Positions 26,640 through 35,529 of a stretch of DNA of 64,000 nucleotides are shown piece after piece; the first letter of the stretch is position 1; every line of letters begins with the position of its first letter. This DNA is from Legionella cherrii. GTDB lineage: Bacteria > Pseudomonadota > Gammaproteobacteria > Legionellales > Legionellaceae. Made by a program: the position numbers and the translations under genes. The stretch covers positions 595,501 through 659,500 of the forward strand of contig NZ_LR134173.1 in the NCBI RefSeq assembly GCF_900635815.1. The letters run 5' to 3'. Below the pieces are notes generated by a model, which was given only the letters and a program-made list of their open reading frames with translations, made no database searches and was not told where the DNA came from.

Positions 26640-27688
26640 ATGAGTTATTCACTACGTGATATAGCAAACAAAGTACAAGGGGTAGTCATTGGTGATGACT
26701 CAATAAAAGTTTCTGTCTTATCACCTATTGATGAAATTAGCCCCGGAAGCATTGTGTTTGCTGATAGTAATGAAAATGTGAAATTAGCAGAAGCCTCTCC
26801 AGCAGCTGCCATATTAGTCAACGAACAGATTTCTGTTTCAAAAAAACCATTAATACAGGTAAAGCATCCATTTAAAGCCTTCATTTCTTTGATGCATCAT
26901 TTTAATCCGCCTCAAAAAACGATTCCTGGCATCCATCCTACTGCAGTCATTGGCGAAGGAGTGCAATTGGGAAATGAGGTCTTTATAGGCCCTTATGTAG
27001 TGATTGAAGCAGGCAGCATTATCGGTGATCACAGTATTTTAAAAAGTCACATTCATATTGGCCGTGAAGTGACTGTAGGAAATAATACCACCATACACTC
27101 CCATGTCACCGTATACGATAAATGTCAAATTGGCTCCGGAGTCATTATTCATGCCTCTACGGTTATAGGCTCTGATGGGTTTGGTTATACCTTTGTTGAT
27201 GGCAAACATCTCAAAGTTCCACATGTTGGACGGGTCATTATTGAGGATGATGTAGAGATAGGTGCAAATACCGCAATTGATCGCGCCACAATGGGGCAAC
27301 GGTTATTGGTGAAGGGACTAAAATTGATAATCTGGTCCAAGTAGCACATTCTGTTAAATTAGGTAAACACAATATCCTTTGTGGTTTTACCGGTATCGCC
27401 GGAAGCACCACTTCAGGAAATCATGTAATTTTTGCTGCCAATGTTGGTGTGAGTGATCATGTACGCATTGATGATGGGGTAATTTTAGGGGCTCGTACAG
27501 GAGTACCTCCGAACAAACACCTGAAAGAAGGGAATATTTATTTAGGAAATCCCGCTCGTCCCAAAGATCTGGCCATTCAACATGAGTTGGGGGTTAATCG
27601 CATTCCCTTGATGCGCAAAAATATTAAAGCGCTTTCGGAACAAATTGAATTATTGAAGAAACAACTTGCCAAAGAAGAGGCAGAGTAA
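26640..27688 (+). pseudogene. lpxD: UDP-3-O-acylglucosamine N-acyltransferase (lipid A), split by a one-base deletion
   Basis: Two frames make one LpxD. The first (26640 to about 27296) has the uridine-binding N-terminal domain and left-handed beta-helix hexapeptide repeats ([24 protein letters not shown]...[19 protein letters not shown]...[13 protein letters not shown]). The second continues [20 protein letters not shown]...[10 protein letters not shown] to a C-terminal helix ending [10 protein letters not shown]. The break is in GGGG at 27293-27296; five G would restore [11 protein letters not shown] and give about 349 residues, the normal length. LpxD adds the N-linked 3-hydroxyacyl chain in lipid A synthesis. 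It ends 2 bases before polA. Legionella often has more than one lpxD, so true loss is possible, but sequence error is as likely. Confidence 0.9.
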
Positions 27689-27690
27689 CC

Positions 27691-30375
27691 ATGACATCAC
27701 CCTTGATTCTCATTGATGGCTCATCCTATTTTTTTCGTGCATTTCATGCACTACCGCCTTTGACTAACTCAAAAGGGCAACCCACAGGGGCCATCTATGG
27801 GGTAGCCAATATGATTAAAAAGCTCATTAAAGATTATCAGCCGGAAGAATTAGCCGTAGTCTTTGATGCCAAGGGGAAAACATTCAGGGATGAATGGTAT
27901 CCAGAATATAAGGCTCATAGGCCGCCCATGCCTCATGACTTAAGCATCCAATTTGCACCCTTAATCCAGTTATTGGAAGCCATGGGGCTTCCCATACTGA
28001 TTATCGATGGCGTTGAAGCAGATGATGTGATAGGAACCTTAGCAAAACAAGCCACAGAACAAGGAATCCCAGTTGTCATTTCTACTGGGGATAAAGATAT
28101 GGCCCAGCTGGTTAATGAACATATTACGCTAATCAATACGATGAGCAACACCACCATGGATATTGAAGGAGTCCAAACCAAATTTGGCATTAAACCAGAA
28201 CAAGTAATTGATTATCTTACTCTAATTGGCGATACCGTCGATAATATTCCTGGAGTTAGCAAATGTGGGCCCAAAACAGCTGTCAAATGGCTTACTGAAT
28301 ATCAAAATCTGGATAACCTAATTCAAAACGCAGACGCAATTGGCGGTAAAATTGGCGAGAATTTACGAGCAAGTATTCCACAACTCCCCTTATCCAAAAA
28401 GTTAGTCACGATCAAAACCGATGTTGAGCTACCTCTAACTTGGGGTGAATTAAAACCTAATCCAGTGAATAAAGAGCAGCTTATTGAATTAACGCGCCTA
28501 TTTGAATTCAAAAACTGGCTAAAAGAACTCCTTGGTGAAGAGGGCAATTTCTCCTCGAACAAACCAGGTATCTCCAGTATACCCTTTGACATCATCACAA
28601 CGAACCAGCAACTCGATCATTTGCTCAATCAACTGGAACAATGCCAAGCATTTTGTATCGATACCGAAACAACCAGCATTGACATTATGTTGGCCGAGAT
28701 CGTTGGCATTTCTTTAGCGATTGAGGAGGGAAAAGCGGTTTATATCCCGTTTACTCATACAGATGGAACAGTTCAATTAATTCGTGAAGAAGTATTAACC
28801 GCTTTAAAACCTGTTTTAGAAAATCCGCAAATAAAAAAAATTGGTCAGAACCTCAAATACGATTATGCGGTGTTGAAAAATCATGGCATTACTTTAAAAG
28901 GCATACGTTACGACACGATGTTAGAGTCTTACGTACTCAACAGCGGTGCCGGGCGTCATGATATGGATTCATTAGCCTTAAAATATCTAGGGCATAAAGC
29001 AATAAGTTATGAAGAAGTTGCTGGTAAAGGAGCAAAACAATTACGTTTTGATCAAATTCCAGTGGAAAAAGCAGCAGCTTACGCAGCAGAAGATGCAGAA
29101 ATAACCTTGCAGTTGCACAATAAACTCTTTCCGTTGATCCCGGAATCAGTGCAAAGTGTATTCAATGACATCGAAATGCCATTAGTCACGGTACTTGCCG
29201 ATATGGAACGATTGGGAGTGCTCATAGACTCCGTGACCTTGGAGCAACATGGGAACCGTTTGAAAGAGCGGATCTATGCCTTAGAACAAGAAGCATTACA
29301 ACTGGCAGGCAAACCTTTTAATTTGAACTCTCCCAAACAATTACAAGAAATTCTCTTTGAGTCCCATAAACTGCCTGTAATCGCAAAAACACCAACTGGA
29401 CAACCTTCCACAGCAGAGTCTGTATTACAAGAGCTGGCTTATGATTATCGTCTTGCTGCGGTAATCCTTGAATACCGCAGTCTTACTAAGCTGGTTTCTA
29501 CCTACATTGACACGTTGCCTAAAAAAATTAATCCACAAACTCATAGAGTGCACACATCCTATAACCAGGCGGTTACTGCTACAGGTAGACTTTCCTCAAG
29601 TGAACCCAACTTGCAAAATATTCCAATACGAAGTGAAGAGGGGCGTCTGATTCGTACCGCATTTATCGCTCCCGATAATTGCCTTATCCTGGCAGCAGAT
29701 TATTCTCAAATCGAGTTGCGAATCATGGCTCATTTATCGCAGGATGAAAATTTACTAAAAGCCTTTGCCCAAGGTTGGGATATTCATGCAGCAACAGCCA
29801 GCGAAATTTTTCAAACGCCCTTAGAAGAAGTGAGCAGTGAACAACGTCGCAGAGCAAAAGCAGTCAATTTTGGCTTGATTTATGGAATGTCTGCCTTTGG
29901 CCTGGCAAAACAAATTGGGGTGGAACGGCAGGATGCGCAATATTACATCGATACTTATTTCCAGCGTTATCCCAAAGTTTTAGAATACATGAACCGAACC
30001 CGTCAACAGGCTCATCAGCTCGGTTATGTAGAGACCTTATTCGGCAGACGTTTGTACCTACCTGAAATTAATACACGCAATATGGTACGCCAAAAAGCAG
30101 CTGAACGAACTGCAATTAATGCGCCGATGCAAGGTACTGCAGCAGACATTATTAAAAAAGCCATGATATCCATAGCTAAATGGCAAAATGAGCAAAAAAA
30201 TCCATCTGCCAAAATGATTATGCAAGTCCATGATGAATTGGTTTTTGAAGTCAATAAAGAAGAGGTAGAGCCCTGCCAAAAAAGAGTTCGCGAATTGATG
30301 GAACATGCGGTGACACTGTCCGTTCCTCTTGTAGTCTCTATTGGTACAGGGACTAATTGGGATGCCGCCCATTAA
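27691..30375 (+). CDS. polA: DNA polymerase I
   Basis: An 894-residue protein with all three modules. The 5'-3' exonuclease is about 1-290 (LILIDGSSYFFRAFHALPPL, GVEADDVIGTLA, ISTGDKDMAQLV). The 3'-5' exonuclease keeps its acidic residues (FCIDTETTS, GQNLKYDYAVL, YAAEDAEIT), so proofreading should be active. The polymerase domain has TATGRLSSSEPNLQNIP, ADYSQIELRIMAHLS, RRAKAVNFGLIYGMSAFGL and MQVHDELVFEV. It fills Okazaki gaps and acts in excision repair. It starts 2 bases after lpxD, so they are probably cotranscribed. A hairpin follows at 30384. Confidence 0.98.
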   Translation: MTSPLILIDGSSYFFRAFHALPPLTNSKGQPTGAIYGVANMIKKLIKDYQPEELAVVFDAKGKTFRDEWYPEYKAHRPPMPHDLSIQFAPLIQLLEAMGLPILIIDGVEADDVIGTLAKQATEQGIPVVISTGDKDMAQLVNEHITLINTMSNTTMDIEGVQTKFGIKPEQVIDYLTLIGDTVDNIPGVSKCGPKTAVKWLTEYQNLDNLIQNADAIGGKIGENLRASIPQLPLSKKLVTIKTDVELPLTWGELKPNPVNKEQLIELTRLFEFKNWLKELLGEEGNFSSNKPGISSIPFDIITTNQQLDHLLNQLEQCQAFCIDTETTSIDIMLAEIVGISLAIEEGKAVYIPFTHTDGTVQLIREEVLTALKPVLENPQIKKIGQNLKYDYAVLKNHGITLKGIRYDTMLESYVLNSGAGRHDMDSLALKYLGHKAISYEEVAGKGAKQLRFDQIPVEKAAAYAAEDAEITLQLHNKLFPLIPESVQSVFNDIEMPLVTVLADMERLGVLIDSVTLEQHGNRLKERIYALEQEALQLAGKPFNLNSPKQLQEILFESHKLPVIAKTPTGQPSTAESVLQELAYDYRLAAVILEYRSLTKLVSTYIDTLPKKINPQTHRVHTSYNQAVTATGRLSSSEPNLQNIPIRSEEGRLIRTAFIAPDNCLILAADYSQIELRIMAHLSQDENLLKAFAQGWDIHAATASEIFQTPLEEVSSEQRRRAKAVNFGLIYGMSAFGLAKQIGVERQDAQYYIDTYFQRYPKVLEYMNRTRQQAHQLGYVETLFGRRLYLPEINTRNMVRQKAAERTAINAPMQGTAADIIKKAMISIAKWQNEQKNPSAKMIMQVHDELVFEVNKEEVEPCQKRVRELMEHAVTLSVPLVVSIGTGTNWDAAH

Positions 30376-30383
30376 AAATTTTG

Positions 30384-30417
30384 GCGGAATATAAGGTGAA
30401 TTAGAATTGTATTCCGC
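30384..30417 (+). terminator. Stem-loop after polA
   Basis: GCGGAATA (30384-30391) pairs perfectly with TATTCCGC (30410-30417) around an 18-base loop, 8 bases after the polA stop. A T-rich but interrupted stretch follows. It is a probable polA terminator, although the loop is long. Confidence 0.5.
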
Positions 30418-30463
30418 GTGCTCTTCTATTATTCTTTTTGAAACACTTAAAAGGACTAAGAAG

Positions 30464-30871
30464 ATGTTTCATAAGATACTACAAGCCACTTTTGCTATTC
30501 TTTGTTTTTCTCTTGGATGGAGCGCCCAAGCAGCTCAAGATCTAATGATTATTAATTCGAGTGACCAGATAGCCGAAGCACGCGTTTTTAACTACGATTG
30601 CCTGGACACCGATAGTTGTTCTATTGCTCCAGGCACTTCAATCAGTATTTCTCAAGCCACAATGAATTCTCTTTGTATCGAATCCCCGGAAAAATGTGAA
30701 ATTAAACTGGGTGTTGCACCAATTATTGCAGCAATTGGAGTCGGGGTTTATCATACTGAACAAGGTTTGTTGTATGTAGCAGGATCCCGCTGGACTGGTT
30801 ACTCTGCCCGTCAATTAGCAAGTAATGTAATTGAAATTTATAAAACAAATAAAATTGATGAAGTGCATTGA
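30464..30871 (+). CDS. Small exported protein of unknown function
   Basis: A 135-residue protein. The start at 30464 is chosen because AAGGAC lies about 8 bases upstream and the sequence then begins with a clear signal peptide (MFHKILQATFAILCFSLGWSAQA). The mature part has cysteines in pairs (FNYDCLDTDSCS; NSLCIESPEKCEIK) and a glycine-rich middle (AIIAAIGVGVYHTEQGLLYVAGS). No family recognised; probably periplasmic or secreted. Confidence 0.75.
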   Translation: MFHKILQATFAILCFSLGWSAQAAQDLMIINSSDQIAEARVFNYDCLDTDSCSIAPGTSISISQATMNSLCIESPEKCEIKLGVAPIIAAIGVGVYHTEQGLLYVAGSRWTGYSARQLASNVIEIYKTNKIDEVH

Positions 30872-30939
30872 TATTATCCTGGCGAATAATGCGATTGTAT
30901 TTGATACCAAAAGAAAAAAATGAAGATTAAGTGACTTTT

Positions 30940-31347
30940 TTATGTATGGTGCGTTGCCCAATATATATTCAACGCATCACCATATTCCAAAGGTTTAATA
31001 ATTTGCCCTCTCACATTTAAATCTTTAATTGCTAGCTTATCTTCCTTAGTATACGCATTTGTCAAAATAAAAACTTCTGTAAATGCTAATGAGGGATCCT
31101 TTCGAATAATTTTTAGCAAATCGATACCGTTTACTTTGGGTACATTAATATCAAGAAGTATCACCTTGGGATGGATTTTTTCTTGTCCATAAAGTCCCAA
31201 TAATTTGTTAAGTGCTTCTTCACCATTGGAAGCCACTTCAATCGCACAAGATTCTTTAACTTTTTTAAATATGCGCTTTACACCCTCGACATCTACGACA
31301 TCATCCTCGATATACAGAATATCAACGGCGTTTTTGTGAGTTTCCAT
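30940..31347 (-). CDS. Single-domain response regulator (Rcp1-like)
   Basis: A 135-residue receiver without an output domain. The acidic pocket IEDD lies near the N-terminus, the phospho-acceptor Asp in VILLDINVPKVNG, T in FILTNAYT, and the conserved lysine in IIKPLEYG. The insertion LLGLYGQEKIHPKV before the phospho-site is typical of Rcp1-type regulators that partner phytochrome-like or PAS histidine kinases. The start METHK at 31347 has GGAG upstream; the longer frame from 31368 is less likely. It is divergent from a paralogue at 31548 and near a PAS histidine kinase. Confidence 0.85.
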   Translation of the reverse strand: METHKNAVDILYIEDDVVDVEGVKRIFKKVKESCAIEVASNGEEALNKLLGLYGQEKIHPKVILLDINVPKVNGIDLLKIIRKDPSLAFTEVFILTNAYTKEDKLAIKDLNVRGQIIKPLEYGDALNIYWATHHT

Positions 31348-31547
31348 AACAATTCTCCACCCGCGCATTCCTGTACTTTAAATGATATTTAAAAGTTTGC
31401 GGAAATCAGGAACTATTTTGGCTAAAAAAATTTAGCGCCAATGCCTCTATAAGGCTTATTTTAATTATAGTACTAAAAATTTATCAATTTTGAAAAAAAT
31501 TAAATTAATTGCCTATAATTTATATACATGTAAATAAGGATAAAATT

Positions 31548-32000
31548 ATGTATCAATTAGATAAATCAATTCATTTCATGCTCATTGACGATGATGTAAT
31601 TGATATCAAAGACGTGCAAAGAACCTTTAAAAAAAATAATATTGATAATCCCCTTCATATTGCAACTAACGGATTAGAAGCATTAAACAAATTATTGGGG
31701 CTAAATGGCGAGAAAAAGATTATGCCCACCCCCCAAATTATTATCCTGGACATCAATATGCCTAAAATGAATGGCATAGAATTTATGAAAAATATCCGTG
31801 CCAATAAACAATTAAAATCACTGCTGATTTTTATTTTTACTACATCAAATAGTGAGAAAGATAAAATGGAGGCATACAACTTAAATGTGGCTGGCTATAT
31901 TGTAAAACCTTTTCAGGTGTCACAATTTATGGAAATAATTTCATCATTACATCATTATTGGAATCTGCTTGAATTTCCTAAAGATAAGAGCAAGGACTAA
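31548..32000 (+). CDS. Single-domain response regulator (Rcp1-like), paralogue of the divergent neighbour
   Basis: A 150-residue receiver: LIDDDVIDIKDVQRTFKKNN at the start, phospho-acceptor Asp in IIILDINMPKMNG, IFIFTTSNSEKD, and lysine in YIVKPFQVSQF. It shares NGLEALNKLLGL and the overall layout with the divergent regulator at 30940, so the two come from a duplication. The start at 31548 has AAGGAT upstream. Its 3' end overlaps by a few bases the convergent histidine kinase, its likely partner. The output is probably by protein interaction, or by phosphotransfer back to a kinase. Confidence 0.87.
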   Translation: MYQLDKSIHFMLIDDDVIDIKDVQRTFKKNNIDNPLHIATNGLEALNKLLGLNGEKKIMPTPQIIILDINMPKMNGIEFMKNIRANKQLKSLLIFIFTTSNSEKDKMEAYNLNVAGYIVKPFQVSQFMEIISSLHHYWNLLEFPKDKSKD

Positions 32001-33279
32001 TCACTATTTTTTTTCCTGATTTGCTTAGGCCAAGTAAATGAGATCGCCGTTCCATGGCCTACTTGAGATTCCACCATCACTTTGCCTCCCTGAGATTCAA
32101 CAATTTTTTTCACAATACTCAAGCCAACACCGGTGGACTCCAATTCATCTCTTGATTTAAGTGTTTGAAAAACGATAAAAATTTTATCAAAAAATTCAGG
32201 CTCAATGCCTGGGCCATCATCTTCGATCGTAAACTGATAAAATGACTCCCATGAATCGACCTCGATTGTAATTGTGCCCTTTTTTCGATGGTGATGTTTG
32301 ATGCTATTATTTATCAAATTGGACAACACCTGAATCAATGGAATCTTCGCTGTTTGAAAAACGGGTAATTGTTTAGGGTATATAAACTCAAATTGGCCCT
32401 CAGGATTAAGGCCTTCGATAATGTCTTTCAAAATTATTTTAGTATCGACAAGTTCAACATTCAAATCGACCCGACCAGCACGCGAATATTGTAATATGCC
32501 ATCAATTAAATTGGACAAACGCAAAGTACGTTTACGTAATAATGACAAGTTTTCTTTTGATTTCTCATCAATCTTGTCGGCATTATCCTCTTCAATCCAA
32601 GTGGCTAATCGTTCGATTGCACGCAAAGGTGCCTTTAAATCATGTGAGGTAATATAAGCAAATTGTTCCAATTCTTCATTGGTCTTAATCAATTGATTTT
32701 CAACTCGCTTCGCTTCTGTAACGTCTTTGGAAATTAAAAGAAAACCAATAGGCTTACCTGAATCGTCTCGACGTAAGCTTAAGGTAACCGAAGCAAGAAA
32801 ATGTGACCCATCTTTGCGAACCCGTTCAAACACTCCTTCAGTTTTCCCTTCCTGCAAAGCTTTTTGTATAAACTCTTGAACTGCTCCCGATTCAATGTCT
32901 TCGGGATATGTAAGAAAAGTAGATTTTTTTTATTTACCATTTCCGAAGCATGGTAACCATAATTGCGGTAAGCTCCTTCATTCCATACGATTATTTTTCC
33001 ATTTAAATCGGTAGCAACAATCGAATAATCTATGGAACTTTCCAGTATATTTTGCAAAATACTTTTTGCATAAAAGGTGTCTTCGTCTGTTTTAATGGTT
33101 TGTGCCTCCAAATTGAGAATGCTTTTTTCCGCGCGCATACTCTCTTTGCTCTTGTGTTTTTCAGTCTGATTTAATTTTTGGCCAAAGGCTCCCAAAGTCT
33201 TTTTCCCACTCGTTTTTTTATCCTCGAGTATTTTTTGTGCTTTCTTATCATGGGAGTTTTGCATCCATTCATATTCCAT
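31997..33279 (-). pseudogene. PAS sensor histidine kinase, split by a frameshift in an A8 run
   Basis: Two frames form one kinase of about 427 residues. The N-terminal part (33279 to about 32931) has a charged leader and a PAS core (SSIDYSIVATDLNGKIIVWNEGAYRNYGY). The rest (to 31997) has the PAS/PAC end, HisKA with the phospho-acceptor His in ITSHDLKAPLRAI, and HATPase (SNLINNSIKHH, IEDDGPGIE, STGVGLSIVKKIVE). The break lies in T8 at 32924-32931; nine would join VNKK to KSTFLTYPEDIESG in frame. There are no membrane helices, so it is a soluble cytoplasmic sensor. It sits among three receiver proteins, which are its probable partners. Confidence 0.88.
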
Positions 33280-33483
33280 TGTAGCTTCCTCAAGAAATGG
33301 ACCTTATTAATATGTCCTTAGAATAGATAACTCTAATTATAGCGTGTGTTTTATGCACTTGCTGATTGATCATCAGCTTCAATGCTGAGAATGGAGTCAA
33401 CATCGGAGAAAATTCAGCCCATGGCTGGTGTCGAATGAGATAACCATCCGGCATAAAGATTACACCCATCGTTTTACGCTGCT

Positions 33484-34023
33484 CTAATACGAGCTGCGTA
33501 TCGGGTTAGATGCAATCAAGATGATAATTGGATTGTCTTTTTGTACGAGTATGATGAGAGTATGTGGGTTGCTTTTCATTGACTGCGTCATCAAAATAAA
33601 AAGACCAGGTTTTTGAATGCACTCTGGGTTGACTGTTTTTGTCCAGGTATTGTATTCGTTAACTAAACGATTCGATTGAATAAAAACCTTGGCGAAAGCA
33701 CTACGCATAAACTCCGAATCTGACCAAGCAATTATGGGAAGATGAGGATATTTTTGCAAAATAACGGCTGCAAGTTGGGGACCATGAGTCGATAACTCAT
33801 CAATCAAATTCAACTCACCATCAATGATAACGAGATCGGGCACATGGGTATCTATACAAGACAATGCGTCTTGACTATTACTCACAACATCTATTGATAC
33901 CGATGCAATTACTGACTCTAAGAGTCGAGACAAACAAAATGCATTAAAGGCATTGTCTTCAATAATTAATACACGCATCGCATCCGGGCTCCCTGTTAGT
34001 TCAGGATTAAGTATAAAGATCAA
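33484..34023 (-). CDS. Response-regulator receiver-like protein with unknown C-terminus
   Basis: Up to 179 residues. A receiver-like domain starts at MRVLIIEDNAFNAFCLSRLLE; the phospho-acceptor position is the Asp in LVIIDGELN, and PIIAWSDS follows. The C-terminal 50 residues (CIQKPGLFILMTQSMKSNPHTLIILVQKDNPIIILIA) are hydrophobic and unlike a normal receiver end. The conserved lysine is not clear. A start at 33978 (MRVL, preceded by GGGAG) fits the fold better than the longer frame at 34023. It is probably part of the adjacent two-component cluster. Confidence 0.7.
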   Translation of the reverse strand: MIFILNPELTGSPDAMRVLIIEDNAFNAFCLSRLLESVIASVSIDVVSNSQDALSCIDTHVPDLVIIDGELNLIDELSTHGPQLAAVILQKYPHLPIIAWSDSEFMRSAFAKVFIQSNRLVNEYNTWTKTVNPECIQKPGLFILMTQSMKSNPHTLIILVQKDNPIIILIASNPIRSSY

Positions 34024-34228
34024 ACCTTAAGGAACAATTAAGAAATTATTTTTATAAATAATTATTTTTTAATGTTGGATTATCAGTCGTTGGTTTCGGT
34101 AGAAGAGGTGGTAATTTAAAAAACTTATCACCTCTCAGAGGAAAATATTTTGCTTCAAACCATTGGTTGATGATCGTTGAAAAAGTAATGCAGCACGTGC
34201 CTGTATTTCCAAATAAAGAGATAAAGAG

Positions 34229-34423
34229 CTATCGCGCACCACCGCCAACGCCACCGATGCCACCATGTCCACTACCCCCTTCTCCGGAGCCTTCTCCACC
34301 ATAACCTTTTTCATTATTCGTTGAAAAAGGGGGATGATTGGTATTACAGGAGCAAACAAATAAGGTGGTTCCAAGCAAACACAACGCAAAAATAGCTTTT
34401 TTCCATTGCTTCATAGTTAACAT
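34229..34423 (-). CDS. Small glycine-rich lipoprotein-like peptide
   Basis: A 64-residue product. MKQWKKAIFALCLLGTTLFVCSC is a signal sequence with a possible lipobox (FVCSC, lipidated at the last cysteine). The short mature tail is asparagine/proline and then glycine-rich (GYGGEGSGEGGSGHGGIGGVGGGAR). A ribosome-binding AAGGAAAA precedes the ATG. The function is unknown; such Gly-rich small lipoproteins can sit at the cell surface. The nearby gaps 34024-34228 and 34424-34569 hold nothing else recognised. Confidence 0.6.
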   Translation of the reverse strand: MLTMKQWKKAIFALCLLGTTLFVCSCNTNHPPFSTNNEKGYGGEGSGEGGSGHGGIGGVGGGAR

Positions 34424-34569
34424 GTTTTTTCCTTATGAATTATTTATTCCCTTATAGCGTGTCTTACCCATTTGTTTCATAAACATAATGGAGTAGCAAA
34501 TCATTATGTTAACTTTCAATATAATATAAGTTGGGTCAAAATTCATTCTGAATAGAAATCGTCCTCACC

Positions 34570-35454
34570 TTACTGTAAATTATAATCCGCAATTAACTCG
34601 TCAATTACTTTCCATGACTTTTCAATGTCCTCTGGATTAGTCCCAGGTAATCTTGCACAGACAATAAGCGCTTTCCATAGCGCCCATCCGCGAGCACGCG
34701 CCCATGTTGCTTTATCGAGTTGCAGCGTTTTACGAAAAACTTGACGACTCTCAGCTTTGAAAAAGGTCCAAGCAATCACCAGGTCACATGCAGGATCACC
34801 GACTGCTAATTGACCAAAATCAATTACCGCACACAGACGTCCTTCTTTGACTAATAAATTGCCTGGGGCAATATCACCATGAACCCACACAGGAGCAGAG
34901 CGCCATGCCTCACTCAGTGCCTCAGACCAGATTGCAGAAAGAGTCCCACTATCTACTTGGTGACGCAAAATTTTAATTGCCTCTTGTGTCTCGGCATCAT
35001 ACGTTGACAGTGCTCCTCCGCGGTAAAAACTGTGTTCGCCTGCTACTGGACCACCACTCGCGTTAATCCCTTGTAATTGCAGCAAAAATTGAGCTAAATC
35101 AGCAGCAAATCGATTCATTTCATCAATACGCGCAATGGAGGCGGTTTGTCCCTTGATCCAGCGGTAAATCGACCAAGGCCAGGGATAGTCCACTGCAGGT
35201 TCACCCTTTGCTAAAGGGATTGGGATTGGCAAAGACAAATGGGATGCAAGATAGGGTAACCAACGCTGCTCTTTTTCTACTTGGAGCGCATAAAATGCAT
35301 CACTTGGAAGGCGAACTGTCATGTCGCTGCCAAGATGAAAGGTTCTATTGTCCCAGCCACTGAATTCTACAGGCTGAATGGATAAAGCAGACCATTGTGG
35401 GAATTGTGACTGAATCAGTCTGTGTACAAGTGAAACATCGATAGGTACGGTCAT
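34570..35454 (-). CDS. Aminoglycoside phosphotransferase (APH) family kinase
   Basis: About 294 residues from MTVPIDVS. The APH fold shows VRLPSDAFYALQVEKEQRWLP (N-lobe Lys/Glu), the catalytic loop VWVHGDIAPGNLLV (HGD-x-x-x-x-N) and AVIDFGQLAVGDPACDL, where the metal-binding DFG-like motif is intact. It is close to proteins annotated as aminoglycoside or macrolide phosphotransferases, but the natural substrate may be a metabolite. The start at 35454 is preferred because GGGGA is 6 bases upstream and the longer frame overlaps the nucleotidase region. It is downstream of, and probably cotranscribed with, the nucleotidase gene. Confidence 0.87.
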   Translation of the reverse strand: MTVPIDVSLVHRLIQSQFPQWSALSIQPVEFSGWDNRTFHLGSDMTVRLPSDAFYALQVEKEQRWLPYLASHLSLPIPIPLAKGEPAVDYPWPWSIYRWIKGQTASIARIDEMNRFAADLAQFLLQLQGINASGGPVAGEHSFYRGGALSTYDAETQEAIKILRHQVDSGTLSAIWSEALSEAWRSAPVWVHGDIAPGNLLVKEGRLCAVIDFGQLAVGDPACDLVIAWTFFKAESRQVFRKTLQLDKATWARARGWALWKALIVCARLPGTNPEDIEKSWKVIDELIADYNLQ

Positions 35455-35529
35455 TGTTATCCCCACAAATGTGGTTTCTTGGTCAATTTTTCGTAACAAT
35501 AAGTCAACGCTTTTGCTGAGAGCAAAAGC

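Noticed and set aside
26640..27344. A shortened but functional LpxD
   Set aside because: The first frame ends inside the beta-helix, before the last coils and the C-terminal helix needed for trimer formation; the in-frame continuation exists one base away.
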